From: Botryotinia globosa | Lineage: Eukaryota > Ascomycota > Leotiomycetes > Helotiales > Sclerotiniaceae | DNA: 64,000 nt | Reading direction: 5' to 3' | NCBI GenBank assembly: GCA_014898425.1 | Contig: RCSZ01000008.1 | Coordinates: forward strand, 248,001-312,000 | Shown here: piece by piece, positions 43,510-55,416 of the stretch | Position numbering within the stretch: the first letter of the stretch is position 1 | How the letters are laid out: every line of letters starts with the position of its first letter | Program-made: the position numbers and the translations under genes | The notes under the pieces: model-generated | Databases searched by the model: none | Seen by the model: the letters and a program-made list of their open reading frames with translations, nothing else | What the model was told of the DNA's origin: nothing

Positions 43510-44105
43510 AGTGTTATATAATTATATTTATAATTATAAAAAGCTAAAAAAGAGATTTTATTGAAGGTTTGCAAGCGAAGTTGGTTTATCTTATTATATT
43601 GCTTTTTTTGTATAATTTTATTCAGATTTTTCAATTTATTCTTTCTGTAAATCACATTATATTAGATCAATAATTATACCATTAAATTATATAAGCTATA
43701 ATATTAAAATATTTTTTATTAATATTAAGCTTGTTATATTTAATGAAAGTTTTTTTCAATTGTTTATATAAGCTTTAGCTTTATATACTATTAAAACTTC
43801 AATTCTTTAGAAAAACCTTAGTTTTGAAGCTAGCATTATGAAAATTATATTATTTGAAAACCTTTAATATATTCTATATAATTACTCCTTTTCTTTTTTT
43901 TTCAATTCAGATTAATTTAAATAATTTCATCGAAAAAGTCTAAATGTTATAATACTATAGCTATAATGTTAAGGAAATCAAATCAATCAGATTATTTGAA
44001 TTGGGTTTCACTAAGCAAGAGTTCTCTTTTTTGTATATATATATAGCTTTCAATCCTTACAAATAGAAAAAATATTAAGAAGGTAAACCTCCAATTAATA
44101 AATTA
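43510..44105 (-). repeat. Right arm of the large inverted repeat
   Basis: This is the reverse-complement partner of 41,300-41,905. Its inner end abuts a short GC-rich patch (about 43,473-43,500, GGCCTGCGAGCCCCCGGACC) that is absent from the left arm, which marks the end of homology. Confidence 0.6.
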
Positions 44106-44199
44106 TAATTAATCAAAAAAAATTGATTAAAAATGGATTGAAAAGATCAAAGATTTAAAGATTTTGAAGAATTGAATAAATGTTTTTGATTGATTTGAA

Positions 44200-44595
44200 G
44201 ATTTAATATGTGTAATATGTGTAATAAAGAATTAGAAAGAGGAAAAGGAGGGGGGAGGGGGATTAGAAAGAGAAGGGGGATTAGATTTCTTAGATTTCTT
44301 AGATTTCTTAGATTTCCTAGATTTCTTAGATTTCTTAGATTTCTTAGATTTCTTAGATTTCTTAGATTTCTTAGATTTCTTAGATTTCTTAGAGAAAAAA
44401 AGAATAGAAAAAAAGAATAGAAAAAAAGAATAGAAAAAAAGAATAGAAAAAGTATTAGAAAAAGAATTAGGAAGAAAATTAGAAAAAGAATTAGAAAAAA
44501 ATAAAATAAGAGAATTAAAAAGAGAATTAAAAAGAGAATTAAAAAGAGAATTAAAAAGAGAATCAAAAAGAGAATTCAAAAGAGAATTAGAAAAA
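44200..44595 (-). mobile_element. Inverted partial N element
   Basis: This segment carries the N-type arrays in reverse complement: a 9-mer array with unit TTAGATTTC (about 44,281-44,392, 12 units) and AGAAAAAGAATT-type units. It adjoins a forward N copy that starts at about 44,596, giving a head-to-head arrangement. The longest open frames here, up to 139 residues, are translations of the repeat and are not genes. Confidence 0.6.
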
Positions 44596-45233
44596 GAATT
44601 TTAAAAGTATTAAAGGTATAATTAAACTTTAAAACCTTAAAACCTTAAAAACTTAAAACCTTAAAAACTTAAAAACTTAAAAACTTAAAAACTTAAAAAC
44701 TTAAAAACTTAAAAACTTAAAAACTTAAAAACTTAAAAACTTAAAATTCTTTTTATAATTCTTTTTCTAATTCTTTTTTAATTCTTTTCTTTTATTTTAT
44801 TTTCTAATTATTATTTTTCTTCTTCTTTTTAATTCTCTTTTTAATTCTCTTTTTAATTCTCTTTTTAATTCTCTTTTTAATTCTCTTTTTAATTTCCTTT
44901 TTAATTCTTTTTTCTATTCTTCTTTTTTTCTATTCTTTTTTTCTCTAATAAATCTAATAAATCTAATCGCCTCTCTTTTCTAATCCCCCTTTCCTTTCTA
45001 ATCCCTTATCTCTCTTATTACAAATCTCAAACCTCTGAATTAAATCTAAGCCAATCAGAATCATATTAGTAATTTTTTATCGAACTTTTTCCGAGCTTTT
45101 TATTACAAAATCAATTAAACAATTGATATATTAATAACAACTCTTTTTTTTAATATAAAAATAATATTATTGAAAAGCTTTTCTTCAAAGGATTCTGATT
45201 ATAATATTTAAATTCATTTATCTCTTTTTATTA
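44596..45233. mobile_element. Repeat N4, left portion, split by copy E
   Basis: Forward N sequence has a 9-mer array (AAAACTTAA units, about 44,650-44,745), 12-mer-like AATTCTCTTTTT units and the AGCCAATCAGAATC region. It stops at TATCTCTTTTTATTA (45,219-45,233), the target duplication of copy E. The rest of N resumes at 51,537 and ends at 51,660. Confidence 0.62.
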
Positions 45234-45578
45234 GTAATAGTAATAGTATTTATTAACATCTATTGAGCTGGTTTAAGGCTAACCCTGAAAACTTCTTAAG
45301 AGATATAAGGATATATTAAACTATAGATTTATTTAATACTTTAGAAAGCAATTTATATATATAAAGATTAGGATTTATTTGAATAACTTTTTTTTTATTA
45401 ATTGAAATAAGATCAATAGTATTTCAAAGCTTTGAAAACCCAAATATAATTTTTTAAAAACAAATGAATATAATATTATAAAAGTATATATTTATAAGAT
45501 ATATTGATATTAAATAAATCTTTTATTATATCTTTTAATTATTGTTTAAATTAAACAAAAGAAGAATAGAATCCAATT

Positions 45579-45579
45579 G

Positions 45580-45608
<29 letters not shown>
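45579..45608. repeat. Poly-A run in copy E
   Basis: About 28 consecutive A residues at the position that is a (GAAAAA)n array in copy D and a shorter A/AG run in copies A-C. Confidence 0.85.
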
Positions 45609-45616
<8 letters not shown>

Positions 45617-46610
45617 GAAGTAATTCAATATCCTTAACAAAAATAAATATTAGTATAAAATTGAATGATTTCAAAAAACTTAGTTAATATTAGCAATTGT
45701 GATATTAAAAACAAGAAATAGCTAAAGTCTTTTGTTATTAATAAAAATAGAAATAAAAATAATTATTTGAATTATTTCCCGAATTGAACTAATAATTTAT
45801 AACATAATATTAAATATTTAAAAATCTTTTAATAATTATAGGAATATTCTAAATTAATATCTTAATATTAAAACTTTTTATAATATTATATGAAATCTTT
45901 ATATCTTATATATATAATTAGAATATAATATAGCATTTTTCTTAATAGATTTAATTTTGAAAAAAACTTAATTGTATAAATAAGATTTTATTCATTATAA
46001 ATATTCAAAAGAATAGATTATCATTTTTTTATCAAAATTGTTTTATTTAATTGTAAAGTTCTTTAATAATAATTCCTATTCTATTAATAATAAATATTAA
46101 GATAGATTCTAGATTCCAAATAGATTTGCAAATTTTAAGATTAATAAGTTTGTTAATAGCCTTGTTTCTTTTAATATTTATATATTTAAAGGATTAGTAA
46201 ACCCTAATATCGAAAATCTATATAGTATTTTAATAAATATAAAAAATCTATTAAAAAAAATCAAATATATTATTATATAAATATCATATCATTAAAGTAC
46301 TATTAATACAAAGTTATAAATATTATTTATTAAATAAAGGAATCTTTAAAATATATTTGAGGTTTATATAAATCCTAATTATTTTTAAATCGAAGATATA
46401 TAAGGTATTATTAATCAAATTTAAGCTAATAACAATTTACTCTTTATTTTAATATATTATATATCTATATCTAACAAACCTTTCTTTATTTACAATTTAT
46501 TCAAAATTATTTAAAAAAATTAAAACCTTATTAAAAAGAAAATAAGATTATTATTCCTTGAAGTTAATAGCTATTATTTCCTTATTAATATTCTCTATCA
46601 AATTCATTCA

Positions 46611-47066
46611 ATACTTTGAAAAGAAATATATAAACTATAATATAGAATATACAATATTAAAAAAGATTATCTCTAAATATTGAATTTTGATTTTAAGTTT
46701 CTATTGTTAATCAGTACTCCTATTCTAATGATAAATAAAAATATAATCCAACAAATTATAAAATAGAAAACATTCATTAACTAGATACACATAACAAAAC
46801 AAAGCTTGACTTTATTCAATATCGCATCAGCACCCGATACCTTGGAGAGAAATGTGAAGGCTGTAGTGTGGGGTGTGTGATGTTAGAAAGGATTGTCCCT
46901 AGGCGTTGAATTTTGGTTTTAGGCTTTTATTATTAACTAATATTTTTATTTCTAATAATAAGTGGGGATATAATTTGATAAATTATAAAATGGGAGGTAT
47001 TTATTGATTAAATATATATAGTAAAATGAAGTTTAGTTTTGTTCAATATTATATTAATAAATAGGA
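46611..47066. repeat. Tandem duplication of about 228 bp inside copy E
   Basis: The unit at about 46,611-46,838 is repeated at about 46,839-47,066. Copies A and D have a single unit here. The first unit keeps C but has A where the second has G. The second keeps G but has T where the first has C, for example ATCGCATCAG in the first against ATTATATTAA in the second. The GC-rich patch at about 46,825-46,925 straddles the junction. Confidence 0.75.
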
Positions 47067-50000
47067 TATTTATGTTTTTAAAGAGAATAGTTATTGAGGT
47101 GATTTTTTAGATTGGAAATATGCCTTTAAGTATTAAAACAAGTGTTTATTTTAATAAATCAATATATCAGTTTATTTGAAAGAAAATAATAAGATTTTAG
47201 GTAATATATTGAATATAAAATAATTTCATTTTATTATTAAACTATATTTTGATTTTATATATAAAAAAGAGAATAATATAAATATTAATAATTTTATATA
47301 AAGTTAAGATTAAAGAATTATCAATTGTTTTTATAAAATTATAAATGTGATATATTATTATTTAAGTTTTAGTAATTCTTATAATTATATATGTTTTTAA
47401 AAACAGTTTTTATTAAATTAAATTTTAAATTATTTTAAAATAAATTATACTTTATTTTTGATTATAATGATTAATATAATAATAAGTTTTTTATTAATAA
47501 TATAAGGAGAAATATAATCCTCTTTTTTTTTAATAAGATAAATTATTTCAAATTTTTTAGAAGTAAAGATAATCTTATTATTATTACTTTATTCAAGAAT
47601 CTTTTTTATATTATTTATTAGAATAAGAATATTAGAGTTTAGGGATTAGAAGGTTCAATATAGATAAAAATTATTAATATATTTAAAATATAGCTTTGTA
47701 TTTTGCGATATAAATTTAGCTAAATATAGTATATATAGAATTAGGAAAAAAGAGAAAATTTAAAATATTTTATATATAATTTTATAATTAGATATAATCA
47801 AATTTTTTAAACGAATTCGAATATATCGATTAATAAAAAAGAATTTGTTTAATTTTAGAAAAATTAAGGATTAATTTTATCTAATTATTTTTTTCAATAG
47901 TTTTTATTTTAAAAATATATTAAAAATATTTTAGATATTTATAATGATTATAGTAATTTCCAATTCTTAAGAAAAAACAATCTCTATATTATATATAAAA
48001 TAAATAATTAAATCTATAATAACTCTTTTAAAAAAAATTTCTTTATATTAGAAATTGAGAATATTATTAGTCAATATAATTTATATCAAATAATAGATTA
48101 TAATTCTCTCCAAATCTTTTGAAATACAAAAAATAAATACAATTAATTATTAAAAACGAATAAAGAATCTATTCTTTTTATCAATTTTAAATAATATAAT
48201 TATCTTAACAAACTTCTAAATTTATAAAATAAAACTAAATATTAAACATTAATTATAAAATCTATATAAAATATTATCAACTATTAACCAACAAATCTTA
48301 AATATTCACACTATAATACAATCAATATCTAATAAAATATTAGAAATCTCAATAATATTATATTCAATCTTTTCTATCAAAACAAATTAGAATCACTCTA
48401 AAATATCTATTCCATTTTAATTTTCAAAGAAATTATATTCAAGATTATCAAAAATACTAAAACAATCAAAAACCTTTTTATATAAAACCTCAACCTTCTC
48501 TATAATATCTTTAATAAAGTTTCTATTAATATACAATAAAAACAACTTCAAATTAAACCCTAATTTATATTAATCAATAATTTTATAAAACTCTTTATTA
48601 TTTTTGATTCTATTTATAATGTTTTTTTAATATTTGTATTTTGCTTGTTGAATTACTTTATAAAAGATTCAAATTATTTAAAGAATATCCTTATCTAAAA
48701 TATTATATTTATAAAAATAATTCTAATATACCTCCTTATATTCAAGAATTTATTATAATATAGCTTTATCATCTCCTTTATCAAACTTACTAATTATATA
48801 AATAATAATATTTATTATCATTATAAAATCAATTATATATATCTCAATTATTATTTCATTTATAAAAAAAAGGATTAAAAAAACGAATTATACTAACATA
48901 TATTAAATTAAAAAGTTTTTTTGACTTTATTTTCAGAATCCTATAATAATATTATTTCAATAGAATTATATTTTATTTTAAAATAATAATAATTTATATT
49001 TCATAATCCGAATTATTATATATATCTTTTTTAATAATAATTCTAATAAAAAAATATTCGAAAAGATAAAATTAATAATATAATTAGCTTTGTATATAAA
49101 CTTATCAAAAACACTAGTAAAATCTATATCATTATTGCTAAACCAATATATTAGATTTGAGTTTTTATATTTGGATTATACTTCTAATTTAAATATATAA
49201 TATCAAGTATTGAAATTACCCCCTATCAAATATCGAGATAATAAAATTAAATAAAATATATAATTAATTATCTTATTATTGCTTAATTAACAATATAAAT
49301 TGAATATAATATTCTTATTTATATTGATTCAAAGAAAATCCTTATTATATATAAAATAATATTATTATATATATAAACTAATATTTTTATATATATATAT
49401 TATAATTCAAAAGCGATCTAACTCTTTAGAGTTTTCAAGATTCCAAAAATCCATTGGAGTATAACAATTATAATTCAGATAATTTTATATTTATATATTA
49501 ATAATTATCCAGAATTCTTAAATATAAATAATATTGATTTATTATATATTAAAAACTACAAGAATTATTATATATATAAAAATATTTCTATTAATATTAA
49601 TCTAATAGATTTAAAGATTATATTATTAAATTTATCAATTATAAATTTTATTATAAGATTTATTATATTATATTAATATTAATAGAATATATTTTCAGAA
49701 TCAAATATATTAAGTTTATTAAAGCTTTGTATATAACAAAAAGTATCTTTATTTTTTTCTCTATTTGTTTTCAAATATAATCTAAAGGTTTTTATTCAAA
49801 AAAGAATAGATATTTAGATTACAATTATAAGAGTTTATATTTGATCTTAGATTAGGGTTTAATTAATAATAAAAATAGATTTAGTTTATTTATATCAAAT
49901 GATAATAATATTATATTTATATTTATTAATAAACTTTGTAATTATAATTATAAAAATATTAGATATCTTTGCTTTAGAGATTTCAATAAGTGTATTAATT

Positions 50001-51536
50001 ATTTTGTATTAAACCTTCCCTATTTTTTAAATAATTTTAAATTTATTTTTAATAAAAGATATTATAATATTATTCTTATATTAAAGGGTAATAAAGCATT
50101 TGTTATACTTAATCTTGAATAGATTATAATAATTAATACATTTTAATAACATTATATAATTGATATTTATTAATCCCTTATATATATCTATTCGATAATT
50201 ATAATAAATACAAAAAAGGAATCGATTATATTTAAAAAGAAAGCAATATTCTTAATAATCTGAGTTATATTAGACTATAATATACTTCTTTTTAATTAGC
50301 CTAAAAGAGCTATTAATATTGAAAAGAATAAAAGAATAAATTATTTCAATAAATAAAATAATACAAATAATTCTATTAAAGTATTTGTTGATTTTATAAT
50401 TGAAGGATTTAATAACAATTAAATGTTTTTTATTTATACAAAGATTTTATTGAGAATAATGATTTTATTTATCATAATTATTCTATTATTCAGATTTATA
50501 AAAAAAATAAAAATTTCTATAATTATATAATTATATCAAATCTTTAGAATAATTAGAAATATAATATTTAATATTTGTAATATCTTTTATTAATTATACT
50601 TATTATAAAATAAATCACAAATATTACTAGATATAAAAATAATGATTTAGTTTATAGCTATAAATAAGATTATTAGAATATTAATTAAAGAAAAATTTTC
50701 AATAATTTTTATAAAATATTATTAGAAAATAAAAATAAAAAATTGATTAAATAAAATCGAGAGCTTATATTTAACAAATAATTTCCGATTCTAATATTAG
50801 ATATAATTCGAAATAGAATTTCTTTTTAATATAAAATTATAAAAGATTTTCTTAAATTATAATCTCATATTTCTAAATTTAGAGGATGTATTATTTCTAA
50901 TATTATTTATATTACTGAATTTGATTGTTTTTATAAAGATTTTAAAACTAATAATAAATATAATATAAATAAAGGATGGAGTATAAATATTAAGAAATAT
51001 AAAGGAAATAATAGTATCAATGAAGATAATAATAATTACAAAATTAATCACAAAACTAATAAGTTTTTTTGTAAAGATTATATTAGGTATATTTGTATAA
51101 AATATTATAAAGATATTAAATAATATTACAAGATTTATAATAATCATATATTTGCTTTTTATATTATCTTCGAAAACATTAAATTGCTTTTTAATAATAT
51201 CTAATATATTCAAAATGATATTTTAATTACAACAATTAATTTTGAGAAAAAAAGACATTTGAATATTTATTTTATTTCTTTTTTTTTTTTAATTATATAA
51301 GATTAATTAAAATTGAATAAACATTATAAATTTGATAGATATATAAATTTAGGGTTTAATAACTATGAGAGATAATTTGGTGTTATAAACTCATTACTTA
51401 ATAATATTATTGCAAAAGCAATTATTGAATTAGATAAAAAGGTTTATAGAGAATATAAAAAGTTAATCCTGTATAATAAAGTCGAAAATACAAAGATACC
51501 TCGATTTTAGAATGTTATATCGATCTCGAGCAACTA

Positions 51537-51660
51537 TATCTCTTTTTATTAAATCTCAATCTAATACTATATTGTAATGTTTTTGTATAGATCTTATATA
51601 CTTTCTAGACTAATCAGCTTCCAGTTATGAACCGTGTTTTAAATCCTGTATGTTAGGGAT
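51537..51660. mobile_element. Repeat N4, right end, after copy E
   Basis: N sequence resumes directly after copy E, with the duplicated target as its first 15 bases, and runs through CAGCTTCCAGTTATGAACCG to GTTAGGGA, the right end seen in N1-N3. It is one of the better preserved right ends. Confidence 0.7.
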
Positions 51661-51744
51661 TTAAAATAATATTGAGATTGTTATATGTATAATAATTAAT
51701 AATAAAAGATATAAATAAATAAATAAATATTTTATCTTTATATC

Positions 51745-51995
51745 TCTTATCTATATATATAAAATTAAAATTAATTAAAGATTATAAAATTTCTAAATAT
51801 ATAAATACAAGATTTTGTAATCGAAAATAACGATTTGAAATCTTGAATATATCATTTAATAGTATTATTATAAATATAATTATCAAATTAAATAAAAAGA
51901 TTAAAAAAAATGAAAAAAGTATTTTTATAAATTTAAAAATTGACATTCCAAAGATATCTCAATTTTTGAATGCTATATTGATCTAGCAACTATAC
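51745..51995 (-). mobile_element. Terminal fragment of the LINE-like family
   Basis: This fragment matches the right-end segment of copy C (about 35,795-36,013), including CAAAGATATCTCAATTTTTG and TTGATCTAGCAACTATA. It is the last recognisable repeat before the gene island. Confidence 0.5.
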
Positions 51996-53548
51996 TATGT
52001 TCTGATTATATAAGCTAAACTATAGGTAGTTTAAAGTATAGAGAGGATCAAAGCTATTTTATACTATATTTGAATGATTCTTACTATTATTTGTAAAGCA
52101 CCTCTAAGAGAGTATTATATGTTATTATAATATGTATTAACTCTACTCTTATTTAATCATCTCTTTATTTCTCTTTCTCTTCTATTTTCACTTTCCCTTT
52201 GTCTACTTTTACGCTCTCGAACAAACGAGAAGAAGGACCAAGCAAAACAACTTTTCAGTCGTTTTAATCTCAAATTGAAGGCGCCACTCTAGCTTAATCT
52301 GCATTCATTCCATTCCCAATTTCCCATTATACATCCCCTAATTCAATTTTCACCCGGAACAGAAATCCCATCAAAAGCAAGCACAAATTTACCCCCCTCT
52401 CCCGCCAGCTGAACTCCTGATCCTACCCCAATAACCCCATTTAATCCCTACCCGAAGTTCTCACATATGCACACCTACACCCATTCAAACCTCAGGGTTT
52501 GAGATTTTGAACCCATTTATTAAATTGTCAATATTGGGACCATTTGCCTAGATCCGAAACTCAATGTAAAGACAACCCACTCCGCTTTCCTTGCCGTCCA
52601 TTAGAACCCACTTCTGGAAGAGATCTCTTGCATACCATGTGTCTGTGTCTGTTCGATAGCTGGAGGGTGCGCTTATAGGGCATACATAAATACACGCTTC
52701 TCAGCATGCATGCATACACCTCACGGATCTCTCAGTACCCCAATGTCAAATAGTGGGCCCTCAACAAAAGGAGGGGTAAAGAAGCAATGGACGGGACGGA
52801 GAAAAATGAAATTGCATACAAAGAACCATGTAGGAAACCAATAGAGTGGGGTGCATTTCGTATATTTCATTTGTTGGTAAGCAACTTGTGAATATCTCTT
52901 GAAATCCAATCTACCAGAAGGGCAGAAAAGATGACAAGTACCAACTAAACTAGCTAATGTATTGTGCGGGTGTTAAAAGAAAATAGGTAGCAAATCAAAT
53001 GCTGGAAAAAGAGCCCCATTCAATACTGTCGATCCAGTCCATATACTCGTAAACCCATTTAGTCGTGAATCCATCCAGTCGTCAAGTAACATAGGAAAAA
53101 CAACAGGCAAACATCGGTATTCCGATGCACAGGTATCATGTGAAGGAGCCCAGACCGCAAAGATAGATGCAAGTAGATAGTAAAACCAAAACCAAAAAAA
53201 AAGTGATGCATGCAAGTGAAACCAATATCCATCTCCAACAAATTATAAATTCCAACCCTTATCGTCAAAGCCATTATCGTCAAAGCCATTAGTATCCATA
53301 TTCCATCCACATGATTGACTCGCCTTCTGCGAGCAATGTTCAAACCGCAAGCAACACCAAGCCAAATCAAGCCCCATAACTACCATTAAATGCAAAGATG
53401 AAAACACCAGTAATTTAAAAACACAAATGCGAAGCGAAAAAGTGTATGCAAACTGGTAGCCAATTCCTTGTTGCTTTGCCTGAAAAACCGAAAGAAATTT
53501 TCCCACACCTGAACAATAAATTGCTCATAGAACAACAGTATGAATTCC
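51996..53548. other. Isochore boundary and 3' flank of the bHLH gene
   Basis: Composition changes from AT-rich repeat DNA to ordinary mixed sequence within roughly 60-100 bp around 52,140-52,210. I see no repeat end or target duplication at the switch. The remainder is non-coding as far as I can tell. Small minus-strand open frames between 52,721 and 53,540 lack family resemblance and probably belong to the 3' untranslated and downstream region of the gene ending at 53,549. No tRNA or other RNA gene was recognised. Confidence 0.6.
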
Positions 53549-55309
53549 TCATTGTCCGAGATCCATGTTGTATTCATCCTCTTCTTTGAAGCCACCAATA
53601 GAGCCAGGTCCGCTGCCTCCACTATTGTGTCCACTCCAGTATTGACCTGGACCACCCATGCCAGTTTGACCAACATCTGTACTGCTATGGTTGTCTGGGC
53701 TCAGAGAGTTGTCGAGCTGAGAGAAGTTGGAGCCACGGTCTGGTTCACCTCTATAATCGGTATGTTTAGGGACCCTTAAACCTGTACCTGGACGTCTGGT
53801 GTATTCGAAACTAGCTTCACCATTCTTCGTCATAGCATCCATCAATTCGGTATGCATGCGCTTCTCATCTTCAGTTTTCTCGTATGGCCATGTTCCTCCC
53901 AATTCAGCGATGAGATTGGCTAGATCTTCCATTTGTTGAGCCTGATGATGGCACATCCACATGAGATCTCTAGTCCAGCTTACGGCACCATTAAGAATGT
54001 CGCCCTTATTTGGACCCTTGTCTTTTTCCTCGATCGGAATACCGGTAGTAATATTACCCGTGGCTCTCCTGGCACCAGGGCCAGCAAGGCCCGAGGTAGC
54101 TTGGGGAGGGCTTATTCCATTTGGTGGTTGTGATACGGCCGTGAGGCTTGGCGACAAAGGAGAATTGTTCATAATGGCCTTGCGTACCTTCTCATCCTCA
54201 AGTCGATGCAAGGGAACAAGATGACTCAATTCCTGAATGCGCTCGTTGATGTTATCTCGCCTTCTTCTCTCAACAAGGTTGTGTGATTCCCGTCGACGTC
54301 TTCTCTTCATTTCTTGGGATTGTAAACCAGGTGCATTCGCTGCCCCGTGGCCATTGTTGAGTTTGGTTGGCATCGAAGTACCCTTGAGAATGTCGGAAAT
54401 TTGAGGATTTGGATGAACTCCTTGGATAGGCGAACCGAACTCAGAGCCTGGGAAGGAACCAAGGCTATTCGGTGGCTGATCCCATTGATTAGACGAGGTT
54501 TTTTGGTGTCGGTGGACATGATTAGTGCGAATCGGCTGAGAAGGAAAGCTCGAGTGATCTGTTGATCCAATATTGAGAGATGATATCACGGGAGTTTTCG
54601 GTGTCAGTGGACTTCTAGTGCTCGATTGCCTTCTTCCAGATCCCACTTGACTCAATCTTGGCCGTTGTTGCTTGGTAAAGTTGCCGTCTCCAGCTCCATT
54701 GTGCAAATCCGCACCACTTAATGGCGAACCTGCGTATGAAGCAGGGGACTGCAGCGACGAGCTAAAGTTGTGTTGGGTCTGCATATGTCTAAATTGCGCA
54801 TGGTTGAAATTGTGCACAAAGGGACTCTGGATAGGATCGCCATCTGGAGTATTCGAATAGCCATTCATGTTTGGGTCAACAGCCAAGCCATTTCCATTAT
54901 TGCTTGCATAGATGTTGTGTCCGTTGTTAAAGTCGAATTCCATGCCGAAGTCTTGACCTCCATTCTGCATGCCACCGTGAGTGTTCAAGGTGTCTAGACT
55001 ATCTAGCAATTCGTCATCGCCAAAAGTCGAGATGCCCTTTGAGAAGCTTGCGCTTGGGTTCGATGGCTGAGTTGTGAAGTTGTTTTGGAACGAGGTGCCG
55101 TATCCACTGTTTGGAATAGACATGGCATTGCTGCCAACATTCAAATCATTGGGATTGATGCTGCCTCCATGTGAACCGAATTGATTGAAGTGTGTCTGCG
55201 TAAGACCGAAGCTTTGTGGGTTCGACATGAATCTTTGGTTGTGAGAAGAGAAGAATTGATCATCCGGCTCGTCTTTGATAAACGGGCTTAATGCACCCGT
55301 GCCAGCCAT
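53549..55309 (-). CDS. bHLH transcription factor with long loop (Rtg3/USF-like class)
   Basis: This intronless frame encodes 586 residues. The basic region and helix 1 lie at about 335-366: KRRRRRESHNLVERRRRDNI followed by NERIQELSHLVP. His343, Glu347 and Arg351 are in the H-E-R arrangement that in group B bHLH proteins reads the E-box CACGTG. Helix 2 is at about 433-470, starting NKGDILNGAVSW and running into a heptad-like LAxxIAEL stretch suited to dimerisation. The loop of about 66 residues (367-432), with Ser-Pro, Pro and Gly, is far longer than the usual 5-15. The N-terminal half is low complexity, rich in Asn, Ser, Gly and Gln, with an acidic start (IKDEPDD) and SPLTPKTP at 233-240. The C-terminus is Gly-rich and ends in an acidic FKEEDEYNMDLGQ. 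The ATG has G at -3 and G at +4. It is a nuclear regulator by family; target genes are unknown. Closest relatives are probably the conserved Pezizomycotina bHLH proteins related to yeast Rtg3, but this is recognition, not a search. Confidence 0.93.
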   Translation of the reverse strand: MAGTGALSPFIKDEPDDQFFSSHNQRFMSNPQSFGLTQTHFNQFGSHGGSINPNDLNVGSNAMSIPNSGYGTSFQNNFTTQPSNPSASFSKGISTFGDDELLDSLDTLNTHGGMQNGGQDFGMEFDFNNGHNIYASNNGNGLAVDPNMNGYSNTPDGDPIQSPFVHNFNHAQFRHMQTQHNFSSSLQSPASYAGSPLSGADLHNGAGDGNFTKQQRPRLSQVGSGRRQSSTRSPLTPKTPVISSLNIGSTDHSSFPSQPIRTNHVHRHQKTSSNQWDQPPNSLGSFPGSEFGSPIQGVHPNPQISDILKGTSMPTKLNNGHGAANAPGLQSQEMKRRRRRESHNLVERRRRDNINERIQELSHLVPLHRLEDEKVRKAIMNNSPLSPSLTAVSQPPNGISPPQATSGLAGPGARRATGNITTGIPIEEKDKGPNKGDILNGAVSWTRDLMWMCHHQAQQMEDLANLIAELGGTWPYEKTEDEKRMHTELMDAMTKNGEASFEYTRRPGTGLRVPKHTDYRGEPDRGSNFSQLDNSLSPDNHSSTDVGQTGMGGPGQYWSGHNSGGSGPGSIGGFKEEDEYNMDLGQ

Positions 55310-55416
55310 TTCAGCTATTTAGACGCCTGACTACAAGGTCTTTGAGGAAGTTATATGTCTTGTACGTGGTTGTTGGTTTGTATTTGTACCTCTTTTGAAC
55401 AAAAGGTGATCGTTAT

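Larger units (their letters stand above)
45234..51536 (-). mobile_element. Copy E of the LINE-like element, longest uninterrupted copy
   Basis: Copy E is exactly bounded by a perfect 15-bp duplication, TATCTCTTTTTATTA, at 45,219-45,233 and 51,537-51,551. It is 6,303 bp, with the short GTAATAGTAATAG tail at the left and CGATCTCGAGCAACTA at the right. It holds no N insertion, so it serves as the unfilled reference for the N sites in A and B. The target is an N element. An internal tandem duplication (about 46,611-47,066) shows opposite mutation strand bias in its two halves. No functional reading frame remains. The sense strand is inferred as minus from the tail. Confidence 0.75.

Noticed and set aside
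44147..44579. Open frames of 115-139 residues on the minus strand
   Set aside because: They are translations of 9-bp and 12-bp tandem repeats of element N and have no non-repetitive coding content.
50857..51213. 118-residue minus-strand frame in copy E
   Set aside because: The frame is not kept open in the homologous part of copies A, B and C, and its composition fits AT-rich DNA. It may be a mutated fragment of a retrotransposon protein but cannot be called a gene.
53059..53370. 103-residue hydrophobic frame downstream of the bHLH gene
   Set aside because: There are several overlapping frames of similar length and no family resemblance; 3' untranslated sequence is more likely.
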